DNA of 64,000 nucleotides from Thioclava atlantica (GTDB lineage Bacteria > Pseudomonadota > Alphaproteobacteria > Rhodobacterales > Rhodobacteraceae): the NCBI RefSeq assembly GCF_000737065.1, contig NZ_AQRC01000015.1, positions 1-64,000 of the forward strand, written 5' to 3'. The notes beneath the pieces are model-generated. The model was not told the origin of the DNA, searched no databases, and saw only the letters and a program-made list of their open reading frames with translations. Positions 49,298 to 57,619 of this stretch are shown here, piece by piece. Every line of letters starts with the position of its first letter. The first letter of the stretch is position 1. A program made the position numbers and the translations under genes.

Positions 49298-49689
49298 TGG
49301 CCCTCGAATCTCCCGACGACCTGCCGCGCGCCTTCGCGAAGGCCTGGAGCGCACGCGACGCCCAGATGCTGGCTGGCTATTTCGCGCCCGATGCCGATTT
49401 CCTCTCGCTCACCGGCGGGGCCGCGACCGGACGCGATCACATCGCCGAATTGCTTGCGGGCGAACTGGCCGGGGCGTTCTCGCGCGCCCGGCTCGTGACC
49501 GGCCGCACCAAGACGCGTCCGGTCGGCCCCGAGGCGGCCGTCCTGCTGCAGCGCTTCGTGATGTCGGGCATCCTCAATGCCGATGGTTCGGATGCGGGCC
49601 GGGTCGGTTGCACGCTCGCCGCGACACTGGGCCTCGCGGAGGAGGGCTGGCAGATCGTGGCCGCGCAATTCGTGGTGGAGGCCGGCTGA
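49297..49689 (+). CDS. SnoaL/NTF2-like (SgcJ/EcaC) protein
   Basis: 130-residue cone-fold protein of the DUF4440/SgcJ-EcaC group: DDLPRAFAKAWSARDAQMLAGYFAPDADFLSLTGGAATGRDHIAELLAG, ending EEGWQIVAAQFVV. Such proteins bind small hydrophobic ligands or act as isomerases or cyclases. Translationally coupled (TGATG) to the FAD oxidase, so probably acts on a related metabolite. Unknown substrate. Confidence 0.82.
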   Translation: MALESPDDLPRAFAKAWSARDAQMLAGYFAPDADFLSLTGGAATGRDHIAELLAGELAGAFSRARLVTGRTKTRPVGPEAAVLLQRFVMSGILNADGSDAGRVGCTLAATLGLAEEGWQIVAAQFVVEAG

Positions 49690-49704
49690 GCCCCCTCCCC
49701 CGGC

Positions 49705-50799
49705 TCAGCCCTGGTGGATCAGCGTCCCGAAGAGCTTGGGATCGAGGCTCGCCGCCGTAAAGGTCGGACCTTCGGTGAGCACCGCCACCGCGTCATGGCT
49801 GTGCAGGCTCTCCTGATGGCTCGCGACGATGCGGAAATCGCCCACCCGCGGCTCGGCCAGAAGACGTTCGGCAAAGGCCCGCACCGCGTCCTCGACGAAG
49901 ATCGGGTTCGAGGCGTTGAGCTCGGCGAAGGCCTGTTCGTCCTCGCGCTTGACCATCACCTGGGTCTCGGTCGGCACAGCGAGCCGGGCAAGGTCGATCA
50001 GATCCTCGAACCAGAGGCACTCGCCCGGCTCGACCACCGTCGAGATCCGCGCGACCGAGCGCTGCGAATGCGGCGTGGCAAGGCGGCCCCGCGCCGAGCG
50101 CGCGTGCTCGGACAGCTCCAGCGAGCAGGGGCAGGTCGAGGAATAGACGTAGTCGAGATGGATGACCTTGGTGCGCTCGCCCGCCACATCGGCCAGCTCC
50201 AGCGCGATGTCGTAATATTGCCAGCCCTCGAGCCCCGAACGCAGCGATTGCCGCTTCACCGGGAAGGAGAAGCGCATCATCAGCCGCGCGTCGAAGCTCT
50301 CGAGATCGTCCTTGTAGTCGTCGAGGGCGGCTTCCATCACCTCGAAGGAGAAGCTCTTCTCGGCATGGGTGTAGAAGGACCGCATCACGCGGCTCATGTT
50401 GATGCCCTTCTTGTCCGCCTCGAGGCTCACCGTTCCGGTGATCGACGCCTCCAGCGTCAGGTCCCCGTTATCGCGGGTGCGGAACCGCACCGGCAGGCGG
50501 AAATTCGAGATCCCGACATGTTCGATCCGGGTCCGGGCGCCAACGATCAGCGAGGCCGGGCCGTTCTGAAGATCGGGCATCGAAGCCTTGTAGGTCTCGT
50601 CGACCGTGAACGCGGCATCGTAGTCGCGGCTCAGATCGGGATAGTTGGACAGCGCATGGTCCGGAAGGAGCCGCGCGATCGCCGGATCGAGCCGCGCGAC
50701 CTCGACCGGATCGGCTTTCGCCGCCCAGGCGCGCAGCGTCTCGAGCGCCTCCTTGGCCTCGTCGCTGTCGGGAGTCTCGATCCTGCCTTGCACGTTCAT
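49705..50799 (-). CDS. folE2: GTP cyclohydrolase FolE2 (type IB)
   Basis: Makes 7,8-dihydroneopterin triphosphate for folate synthesis; a tunnelling-fold enzyme able to use metals other than zinc. The start MNVQGRIETPDSDEAKEALE at 50799 follows GGAGGACAGG. The 364-residue protein has GISNFRLPVRFRTRDNG, HLDYVYSSTCPCSLELSEHARS with the metal-binding cysteine, and a C-terminal region with NPIFVEDAVRAFAERL. FolE2 genes in other bacteria are often under Zur control; I see no convincing Zur box in the 95-base gap upstream. Confidence 0.94.
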   Translation of the reverse strand: MNVQGRIETPDSDEAKEALETLRAWAAKADPVEVARLDPAIARLLPDHALSNYPDLSRDYDAAFTVDETYKASMPDLQNGPASLIVGARTRIEHVGISNFRLPVRFRTRDNGDLTLEASITGTVSLEADKKGINMSRVMRSFYTHAEKSFSFEVMEAALDDYKDDLESFDARLMMRFSFPVKRQSLRSGLEGWQYYDIALELADVAGERTKVIHLDYVYSSTCPCSLELSEHARSARGRLATPHSQRSVARISTVVEPGECLWFEDLIDLARLAVPTETQVMVKREDEQAFAELNASNPIFVEDAVRAFAERLLAEPRVGDFRIVASHQESLHSHDAVAVLTEGPTFTAASLDPKLFGTLIHQG

Positions 50800-50894
50800 G
50801 TCCTGTCCTCCGGTGGCCCGGTCCCGCCAGATATGGGGAGTCTCGGGCGATTTGTCCAAGACTTTACGGATCAGGACCCGGATCGGTTCACCGA

Positions 50895-52070
50895 TCAGGC
50901 CGCCTCGAGCGCGCCCCGGATATCGGCGACCAGATCACCGCCGTCCTCGATCCCCAGGGAGATCCGCACGAGGCCGGGGGTAATCCCGATCTGCGCGCGT
51001 TCCTCTTCGGAGAGGTTCTTGTGGGTCGTGGTCGCGGGATGGGTCGCGATGGATTTCGCATCGCCCAGGTTGTTCGAGATCGACACGATCTCGAGCGCGT
51101 TGAGGAAACGGAACGCCGCCTCCTTGCCGCCCGCGAGGTCGAGCGCGATCATCGTGCCGCCCGAGCCGAGCTGCTCCATCGCCAGCGCGTGCTGCGGGTG
51201 ATCCATCAGCCCCGGATAGACGGTGCGGGCGAGCTTTTCATGCCCCGCCACGGCCGCCGCCACCGCAGCCGCGTTCGCTGCCTGCGCGCGCACCCGCAGA
51301 TCGAGCGTCTGCAACCCGTTGAGCAACACCCAGGCATGGAACGGGCTCATTGCGCCGCCGGTATGCTTGAGATAGGTTTCCAGCGGCCCGCGGATGAATT
51401 CCTTCGTGCCGCAGACCACGCCGCCCAGAACCCGGCCGCCGCCGTCGATATGCTTGGTCGCGGAATAGACGACCACGTCGGCGCCCAGTTCGATCGCGCG
51501 TGAGAAGATCGGCGAGGCGAAGGCATTGTCCACCAGCACGCTCGCCCCGCCCGCATGGGCGATCTCGGCCACGCCGGCGATGTCGATCACCTCGAGGCCG
51601 GGGTTCGACACGCTCTCGAAGAAACAGACCTTGGTCTCGGGGCGCATCGCGGCGCGCCATTCGTCGAGCTTGGTGCCATCGACCAGCGTCACGCCGACGC
51701 CGAAGCCCTGCAGCACCTTGAGCACATGCAGGCAGGAGCCGAACATCTGCCGCGCCGCGACGATGTGATCGCCCGCCTTCACCTGGCTGGTGAGCGCGCC
51801 GTTGATCGCGGCCATCCCGCTCGCGCAGGCGAAAGCGTCCTCGGCGCCCTCGATCGCGGCCATCCGGTCCTCGAACATCCGCGTCGTTGGGTTGCCGTAG
51901 CGGGCATAGATGAACTCGTCGTCGTTCGACGTCAGGAACCGCGCCTCTGCCGCCTCGGCGGAAGGATAGACGAAGCCCTGCGTGAGAAACATCGCCTCCG
52001 CCATCTCGCCATACTGGCTGCGGCGGATACCTTCATGGACGAGTTTCGTGCGGATCTTGCGCTCGGTCAT
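50895..52070 (-). CDS. metZ: O-succinylhomoserine sulfhydrylase
   Basis: PLP enzyme making homocysteine directly from O-succinylhomoserine and sulfide for methionine synthesis. Start MTERKIRTKLVHEGIRRSQYGE at 52070 after GGAGG gives 391 residues. The Cys/Met metabolism family marks are YARYGNPTTRMFEDRMAAIEGAE, VYSATKHIDGGGRVLGGVV with the PLP lysine, and a C-terminal SIGIED-type end (ISLGIEDGGDLVADI). The N-terminal SQYGEMAEAMFLTQGFVY is typical of MetZ rather than methionine gamma-lyase. A long structured-looking leader lies upstream. Confidence 0.92.
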   Translation of the reverse strand: MTERKIRTKLVHEGIRRSQYGEMAEAMFLTQGFVYPSAEAAEARFLTSNDDEFIYARYGNPTTRMFEDRMAAIEGAEDAFACASGMAAINGALTSQVKAGDHIVAARQMFGSCLHVLKVLQGFGVGVTLVDGTKLDEWRAAMRPETKVCFFESVSNPGLEVIDIAGVAEIAHAGGASVLVDNAFASPIFSRAIELGADVVVYSATKHIDGGGRVLGGVVCGTKEFIRGPLETYLKHTGGAMSPFHAWVLLNGLQTLDLRVRAQAANAAAVAAAVAGHEKLARTVYPGLMDHPQHALAMEQLGSGGTMIALDLAGGKEAAFRFLNALEIVSISNNLGDAKSIATHPATTTHKNLSEEERAQIGITPGLVRISLGIEDGGDLVADIRGALEAA

Positions 52071-52293
52071 CATTGCCTCCTGCGGCCTGCGGCGGGCTGT
52101 CGCGGCTCGGCCTGCGATAGCGCGCGCGCGACCGAGGGTCAACGCATCGCCGGTGGCGCCTGATGTCTCTGTCGGCACGTTCACATCGGTGTGGCTACCA
52201 GAGCCCGAGGGAACCCGGGCGCTCAGGGCCGCGTTTCCGTTACGCTTCCAGAGTCCAACCGCGCCCATCCGCGCCCAGCACGAGACAAATCCG

Positions 52294-53211
52294 ATGCCCC
52301 TGATCGAGGCCCCCGCCAGCACCGAGATCCCCGCCGAGGTGATCGAACGTGCCAAGGCCCTCCCCGAAGGGGCCCCGATCGTCGTGATGATCCACGGCTA
52401 CGGCTACGCGGCGGGGGTCGAGAAGCGCTGCCCCCACCAGCATATCCTCAGCCTCGAGCCGAGCTATCACCTGCACAATGCGATCAGCTGGCCGCGCGCG
52501 CTCGGTTTTGCGGGCAGCAATCCCGCCGACGGGCTGGGGATCGCCTTCTCCTGGTATTCGACGGGCAGGCTCACCCGGATCTACGACATGGCCGAGATCG
52601 CCGCGCAACGGCTGGCGCGCCTCGTCGCGGCGATCCACGCAGCGTCGGGGCGCCCCGTCGCGATCATCGCCCATTCGATGGGCTGCCGGGTGGCGCTCCG
52701 GGCGCTGCGCCATTCCCATGCCGGGCAGATCTCGCGCATGGTGCTGCTGGCCGCGGCCGAATTCCAGAGCCGCGCCGAAGAGGCGATGGCGAGCTCGGCG
52801 GGCCGCAGCTGCGAGGTGATCAACGTCACCAGCCGCGAGAACGACCTGTTCGATTTCCTCTTCGAACTCGGCGTCTCACGCGGGCGCGAGCGCAGCCTCG
52901 GAAACGGCCTCTCGCGCCCGATGCGCAACTGGCTCGACCTGCAGATCGACTCGCCCGAGGTGCTGAACGCGCTCGCCGATCTCGGCTACCCGATCGCGCG
53001 GCCCGAGCGGCGGGTGTGCCATTTCTCCTGCTACATGCGCGAGGGGCTTTTCGATCTCTACCGCATGGCCCTGCGCCAGCCCGAGCGCCTTCCCCTGCCC
53101 TTCCTCGCCGAGGCCCTGCCCAAGGCGCAGGCTCCGCGCTGGTCGCGCCTGCTTGCGCGCCCGCGCACACAGGCTTTCGCCTTGCCTTTGTTCCACCGAG
53201 GCGCAGATTGA
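52294..53211 (+). CDS. Alpha/beta-fold hydrolase
   Basis: 305-residue protein. The start MPLIEAPASTEIPAEVIERA at 52294 was chosen because the frame upstream runs antisense through metZ. The alpha/beta hydrolase core has VVMIHGYGYAAG (oxyanion region) and the nucleophile elbow AHSMGC, a GxSxG-type site with Ala in first position. There is a single conserved-looking His in RRVCHFSCYM that may be catalytic. No signal peptide. Substrate unknown; possibly a lipase/esterase of the DUF900-like group. Confidence 0.82.
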   Translation: MPLIEAPASTEIPAEVIERAKALPEGAPIVVMIHGYGYAAGVEKRCPHQHILSLEPSYHLHNAISWPRALGFAGSNPADGLGIAFSWYSTGRLTRIYDMAEIAAQRLARLVAAIHAASGRPVAIIAHSMGCRVALRALRHSHAGQISRMVLLAAAEFQSRAEEAMASSAGRSCEVINVTSRENDLFDFLFELGVSRGRERSLGNGLSRPMRNWLDLQIDSPEVLNALADLGYPIARPERRVCHFSCYMREGLFDLYRMALRQPERLPLPFLAEALPKAQAPRWSRLLARPRTQAFALPLFHRGAD

Positions 53212-53238
53212 TCCGCGAAACCGATTGCGGAGGATCTG

Positions 53239-53928
53239 ATGATCGAGCTCTATTACTGGCCGACCCCGAACGGATGGAAGATCTCCATCGCGCTCGAGGA
53301 GATGGAACTGCCCTACGAGACCCGCCTGGTGAATATCGGCGCAGGCGACCAGTTCAAACCCGACTTCCTCAAGATCTCGCCCAACAACAAGATGCCCGCG
53401 ATCGTCGATCCTGACGGTCCCGACGGCGCGCCGATCTCGATCTTCGAATCCGGGGCGATCCTGCAATATCTCGCCCGCAAGACCGGCAAGTTCTACGGCT
53501 CGACCGAGCGCGAGCGGATCGCGGTCGAGGAATGGCTGTTCTGGCAGGTGGGCGGGCTCGGCCCGATGGCCGGTCAGGCGCATCACTTCCTGAAATACGC
53601 CCCGCAGCTCGACCCGCCGCAGGACCTGCCCTATGCGAAGGACCGCTACCGCACCGAGACCGCGCGGCTCTACGGGGTGATGGACCGGCGGCTGGCCGAG
53701 ACGCGCTACCTCGCGGGCGATTTCTACTCGATCGCGGATATGGCGTGCTGGGGCTGGGCCTCGCTCTGGGAAGGGCAGGAACAGACGCTCGAGGACAAGC
53801 CCAATCTCACGCGCTGGCTCGACGAATTGTCGGCCCGCCCCGCTGTGCAGAAGGGCCGCGCCCTCTCCGCCGACCAGCGCACGGGCACGCAGAGCCGCGA
53901 GGCGCAGAAGGTGCTGTTCAAGCGCTGA
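53239..53928 (+). CDS. Glutathione S-transferase family protein (YfcG-like)
   Basis: 229-residue protein with an N-terminal thioredoxin-like domain (IELYYWPTPNGWKISIALEEMELPYETRLVNIGAGDQF, then NNKMPAIVDPDG and FESGAILQYLARKTGKF) and an all-helical C-terminal domain. The N-terminal TPNGWK and the GAGDQ region match the E. coli YfcG/Ure2-like class, which reduce disulfides with glutathione. It follows the hydrolase by 27 nt on the same strand. Confidence 0.93.
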   Translation: MIELYYWPTPNGWKISIALEEMELPYETRLVNIGAGDQFKPDFLKISPNNKMPAIVDPDGPDGAPISIFESGAILQYLARKTGKFYGSTERERIAVEEWLFWQVGGLGPMAGQAHHFLKYAPQLDPPQDLPYAKDRYRTETARLYGVMDRRLAETRYLAGDFYSIADMACWGWASLWEGQEQTLEDKPNLTRWLDELSARPAVQKGRALSADQRTGTQSREAQKVLFKR

Positions 53929-53938
53929 TCACGGACGA

Positions 53939-53959
53939 GGCGGGTCGGCGAGACCCGCC
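53939..53959. terminator. Hairpin between convergent genes
   Basis: GGCGGGTC/GACCCGCC 8-bp stem with a five-base loop, filling most of the 31-base gap between the GST and yciB stops. No T-tract. Confidence 0.5.
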
Positions 53960-54574
53960 CTACTCCGCCGGATCCTCGCCGGGCTTCTCGATCCCGTAGC
54001 GCTCGAAGAGCTTCGTCTGCGCCATGATGAAGCCGACCAGGATGATCGGCAGACCGAAGGTCTTGAAATCGACCCAGACCGTATCCGACATGGTGCGCCA
54101 GACGATCTCGTTGGCGACCGCGAGCGCAAGGAAGAGGCCCACGAAGCGCTTGGTGAGGATCATCCAGCCCTCATGCTGCATCGGCAGTGCCTCCTCCATC
54201 ACCAGCTGCAGCCACGCCTTGCCGCGCACCAGCCCCGCCCCGAGGATCCCCGCGAACAGCAGATAGATGATCGTCGGCTTCATCTTGAAGAAGGTCGGAT
54301 CGTTGAGCCAGACCGAGAGCCCGCCGAAGATCAGCACCAGCACCAGCGTCGCGACCTGCATCGCCGAGAGCTTTCCGGTGAGCCGCCACAACACCAGCGT
54401 CGAGGCCGCGATCATCGGGATGAAGAGCGCGGTCGCCACCACGAAGCCCGAATAATCGGTCCCCGCGATGTGATAGGTCCCGTCCTTGAGCCGGTTGAAG
54501 GCAATGAAGAACACGACCAGTGGGCCCCAGTCGAGCGCCGCCTTGATCCAGGGTGAGATTTTCCGTTTCGCCAT
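53960..54574 (-). CDS. yciB: Inner-membrane septation protein YciB/IspZ
   Basis: 204-residue multi-pass membrane protein of the IspZ/YciB family, linked to cell-envelope synthesis and normal septation. Features are LDWGPLVVFFIAFNRLKDGTYHIAGTDYSGFVVATALFIPMIA, DPTFFKMKPTIIYLLFAGILG and RFVGLFLALAVANEIVWRTMSDTVWVDFKTFGLPI. Six hydrophobic segments. It is last in the ftsY-EamA-yciB cluster, 6 nt after the transporter gene. Confidence 0.94.
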   Translation of the reverse strand: MAKRKISPWIKAALDWGPLVVFFIAFNRLKDGTYHIAGTDYSGFVVATALFIPMIAASTLVLWRLTGKLSAMQVATLVLVLIFGGLSVWLNDPTFFKMKPTIIYLLFAGILGAGLVRGKAWLQLVMEEALPMQHEGWMILTKRFVGLFLALAVANEIVWRTMSDTVWVDFKTFGLPIILVGFIMAQTKLFERYGIEKPGEDPAE

Positions 54575-54580
54575 CAGCCT

Positions 54581-55483
54581 CTACCTGCCTGCCATTTCCA
54601 CGATCACGGCGCCTGCCGCGATCAGCCCCATCAGCGCGGTGCGCCGCGGGCCCACCTTGTCGCCCAGCACCAGCCAGCCGATCAGCGCGGCGAAGACCGT
54701 CGAGGTCTCGCGCAGCACCGCCGCCTCCCCCACCTTGTCGAGCCGGGTGGCCAGCATGATCGACCCAAAGGAGAAATAGGCGACGATCGCGCCGATTACA
54801 CCCCGCTTCATCAGCGGCACAATCTCCGATGAGGGCAATTTCGTCCAGCGCCGCGCGGTGAAGATCGGCATGAACCAGCCATCGATGAAGAAGAACCAGG
54901 CCAGGAAGGTGAAGGGATCGGCGGTGGCCCGGATCCCGTAGGCGTCGTAGGTGGTGTAGAGCGCGACGAAAGCCCCGGTCATCACCGCGAGGATCAGCGC
55001 CGGCACCATCGTGTCGCGATCCACCGTGATCGTACGCAGATTGTAGATCGCCAGCCCGTAGATCCCCGCGAGCAGCACCAGAACGCCCATCCACTGGCCG
55101 AGCGTGAAATGCTCGCCGAAGACGAACCCCGCACCGATCACCGCGAAAAGCGGCCCGGTCCCGCGCACCACCGGGTACACGACCGTATAGGCGCCGCGGG
55201 AATAGCTCGCGGCCTGCAACAGCTTGTAGCCGACATGAATGAAGAACACCCCCGCGAAGATCGGCCACATGAAGGGTTCGGGCCAGGGCACGACGAACAG
55301 CGCGAAGGGCGCGGCGACGATCCCGTAGCTCGCATCGATCGCGGCCCGGCTCAGCCAGGGATCGTGCCGCCCCTTCTGCAAGGCCCCGAACAGCGCATGC
55401 AGGATCGCCGCCAGAAGCGCCAGCGCGAGGGCGAGGTATTTCCCGGTCTCGGTTCCCGATGCGGAGATGATCCAGTCGCTCAA
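54581..55483 (-). CDS. EamA-family (DMT) transporter
   Basis: 300-residue protein with ten hydrophobic segments and two EamA repeats (ALALALLAAILHALFGALQ..., and after about residue 150 LILAVMTGAFVALYTTYDAYGIRA...). A TTG start at 55483 with AAGAAGGA upstream is proposed, since the longer frame to 55543 runs into repeat copy E. It exports or imports small metabolites of unknown type. It lies downstream of ftsY with the repeat between. Confidence 0.88.
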   Translation of the reverse strand: MSDWIISASGTETGKYLALALALLAAILHALFGALQKGRHDPWLSRAAIDASYGIVAAPFALFVVPWPEPFMWPIFAGVFFIHVGYKLLQAASYSRGAYTVVYPVVRGTGPLFAVIGAGFVFGEHFTLGQWMGVLVLLAGIYGLAIYNLRTITVDRDTMVPALILAVMTGAFVALYTTYDAYGIRATADPFTFLAWFFFIDGWFMPIFTARRWTKLPSSEIVPLMKRGVIGAIVAYFSFGSIMLATRLDKVGEAAVLRETSTVFAALIGWLVLGDKVGPRRTALMGLIAAGAVIVEMAGR

Positions 55484-55511
55484 GGCGCGGTCCTTCTTTC
55501 TGGTGGAAGAC

Positions 55512-55657
55512 AGGGGGCGCCGCCCCCTCTGGCCTGCGGCCATTCACCCCCGGGATATTTGGAGCATTTGGAAGGAGAAGACGCGCCGGAGGATTCCAAA
55601 TGCGTCAAATATCCCGGGGGGAGCGGCGCAGCCGCGGGGGGCAGCGCCCCCTGCCCC
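55512..55657. repeat. Nested palindromic intergenic repeat, copy E
   Basis: Core arms 55547-55573 and 55594-55620 (CCCCCGGGATATTT plus a CATTTGGAA inner end) pair over 27 bases with two mismatches. Outer hairpins: GGGGGCGCCGCCCCC at 55513-55527, GCGGCGCAGCCGC and GGGGGGCAGCGCCCCC at 55623-55652. It lies 3' of ftsY. Confidence 0.85.
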
Positions 55658-55659
55658 GC

Positions 55660-56844
55660 TCAGGTCTCGAGCCCGACCAGGGCCTGGGCGAATTCCTCGG
55701 GATCGAAGGGGGCGAGATCGTCGATCTGTTCGCCCACCCCGATCGCATGGATCGGCAGCCCGAACTTGTCGGCGAGCGCGACCAGAACGCCGCCCTTCGC
55801 GGTGCCGTCGAGCTTGGTCATCACCAGCCCCGACACATCCGAGATCTTGCGGAACACCTCGACCTGGCTCAGCGCGTTCTGCCCCGTCGTCGCGTCGAGC
55901 ACGAGCAGGGTGTTATGCGGCGCGCTCGCGTCGATCTTGCGGATGACGCGCACGATCTTGGCGAGCTCCTCCATCAGGTCGGCGCGGTTCTGCAGCCGCC
56001 CCGCCGTGTCGATCATCAGCAGATCGGCCCCCTCGGCCTCGGCCTTCTTGAGCGCATCGAAGGCGAGCGAGGCGGGATCGGAGCCCTCGGGCGCGGTCAG
56101 CACCGGCACGCCTGCGCGCTCGCCCCAGACCTGGAGCTGCTCGACGGCGGCGGCACGGAAGGTGTCCCCGGCCGCGATCACCACCTTCTTGCCCGCGGCG
56201 CGGAATTGCGAGGCCAGTTTGCCGATCGTCGTCGTCTTGCCCGAGCCGTTCACGCCCACGACGAGCACGACCTGCGGCTTTTTCGGGAAAAGCGGCAGCG
56301 GCCTGGCGACCGGCTCCATGATCCGCGCAATCTCGGCGGCCAGAAGCGTCTTGATCTCGCTCACCGAGAGCTTGCGCCCCATCCGCCCCTCGGCGAGGTT
56401 GGCCGAGACCCGCAAAGCCGTATCCACCCCCATATCGGAGGCGATGAGCAGTTCCTCGAGGCTCTCGAGCATCTCGTCATCGAGCACGCGGCGCGGTTCG
56501 GCCGCTTTCGTCTCGGCCCCGAAGATCCGCCCGAGCAGACCGGGTTTCCTCGGCCCCGGATCGGGTTGTTCGGGCGCGGGCTCCACATCGAGCGGCGCCT
56601 TGGCGATCTGGGCGTTCTCCTCCTCGACCGGCTCGGTGACCGGCGCGGGCACATAGCCCGGCGCGGGCGGGGTCGGATCGGGGAGGTTCACCACCTCGTG
56701 CCGGCGCTCCTCGGTCTCGGGCGCCTCCATGGGGGCTTCCGCCTCCTCGCGCGCGGCATTCTCGGCCACGATCTCCTCGAGCCCCTGTTCGAGCTTCGAG
56801 GAGGACCGCGTCAGGCGGGATTTGAGCTTCTTGAAAAACGACAT
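55660..56844 (-). CDS. ftsY: Signal recognition particle receptor FtsY
   Basis: GTPase receptor that docks SRP-ribosome complexes at the inner membrane. The start MSFFKKLKSRLTRSSSKL at 56844 is preceded by GGAAAGG. The basic N-terminal helix is followed by an acidic/Pro-rich region (about 30-115), the NG domain with VVLVVGVNGSGKTTTIGKLA, DTFRAAAVEQLQVWGERAGVPVL, DTAGRLQNRADLM, TKLDGTAKGG and GVGEQIDDLAPFDPEEF. 394 residues. The A-domain is of ordinary alphaproteobacterial length. Confidence 0.97.
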   Translation of the reverse strand: MSFFKKLKSRLTRSSSKLEQGLEEIVAENAAREEAEAPMEAPETEERRHEVVNLPDPTPPAPGYVPAPVTEPVEEENAQIAKAPLDVEPAPEQPDPGPRKPGLLGRIFGAETKAAEPRRVLDDEMLESLEELLIASDMGVDTALRVSANLAEGRMGRKLSVSEIKTLLAAEIARIMEPVARPLPLFPKKPQVVLVVGVNGSGKTTTIGKLASQFRAAGKKVVIAAGDTFRAAAVEQLQVWGERAGVPVLTAPEGSDPASLAFDALKKAEAEGADLLMIDTAGRLQNRADLMEELAKIVRVIRKIDASAPHNTLLVLDATTGQNALSQVEVFRKISDVSGLVMTKLDGTAKGGVLVALADKFGLPIHAIGVGEQIDDLAPFDPEEFAQALVGLET

Positions 56845-56899
56845 TGGGCAAGCCTTTCCTTGAGCTTCACCTAGTTCATCATGCGCCCGGATGGAAGGC

Positions 56900-57526
56900 T
56901 CAACCCGTGCCCGCACCCCAGGCGATCAATGCCTGGCCGCCCCAATAGAGCACCCAGAGCGCGAGTGCCGCGGCAAGCTTCGCCCTCGGGTCGCGCAGGA
57001 CGAAGAGTTCGAGCGCGAGGATCAGGTCGGAGGCCAGGAAGGCGAGCGCGCCGAGCCTGGCCGCGCCGAAGCCCGCCGGCAGCCCGAGGGCGACCGCCGC
57101 CATCGCGACGATGATCCAGATATAGCCGCGCACCGGCCAGCACAGCCCGCCCGTGCGCGGAAGGAGCCAGAACTCCGCCGACAGTCCCAACCCGATCAGC
57201 ACGATCGTCCAGCCGCTCGGCATCGCGCCGAGATCGAGAAAGCCCGCCAGATAGGCCAGATGCCCTGCCGCGAAGGCCGCCATGCCGATCAGGAAGGCCC
57301 GCTGGCCGGGGCGCGACAAGGCGAAATCGCCCGCAGCCCCGAGCGCGAGCCCGGCGAGGATCGCCCCCGGCGCGCCGGAGAGCGCGGCCACCGGCAGAAG
57401 CGCTGCCACGGCGGCGGTTTTCGTCGCGCTCTTGGCCCGGCTCTCCGGCCGCCCGGCATGGGCGACGAGGTAGAGAGCGGCGAAAAGCGCGGCGAGGAGG
57501 AGGCAAAGCGCAAGCGAAAGCGTCAT
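56900..57526 (-). CDS. Lysoplasmalogenase family protein (YhhN/TMEM86)
   Basis: 208-residue multi-pass membrane protein of the YhhN family, whose animal members hydrolyse lysoplasmalogens. It has about eight hydrophobic segments and the family sequences KTAAVAALLPVA, GLALGAAGDFALSR (first acidic site), FAAGHLAYLAGF and ASDLILALELF (second acidic site). Plasmalogens are not expected here, so the real substrate may be another lipid. 55 bases upstream of ftsY on the same strand. Confidence 0.86.
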   Translation of the reverse strand: MTLSLALCLLLAALFAALYLVAHAGRPESRAKSATKTAAVAALLPVAALSGAPGAILAGLALGAAGDFALSRPGQRAFLIGMAAFAAGHLAYLAGFLDLGAMPSGWTIVLIGLGLSAEFWLLPRTGGLCWPVRGYIWIIVAMAAVALGLPAGFGAARLGALAFLASDLILALELFVLRDPRAKLAAALALWVLYWGGQALIAWGAGTG

Positions 57527-57564
57527 TCGCCCAAGGGCGCATGTTTTGCGCGCGCGCGCAAGTC

Positions 57565-57593
57565 TTGCCGAATGGCCGGCCCGCGCCTAGTCT
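57565..57593 (+). promoter_or_regulatory. Candidate promoter of the AlkB-like gene
   Basis: TTGCCG (57565-57570), 17-nt spacer, TAGTCT (57588-57593), 27 bases before the ATG. Confidence 0.55.
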
Positions 57594-57619
57594 GCCGGTC
57601 GCGCAGCCACGAGACGGAA

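Noticed and set aside
52071-52293. SAM-II riboswitch upstream of metZ
   Set aside because: The expected pseudoknot consensus could not be found by eye, so it is only listed as an uncertain leader.
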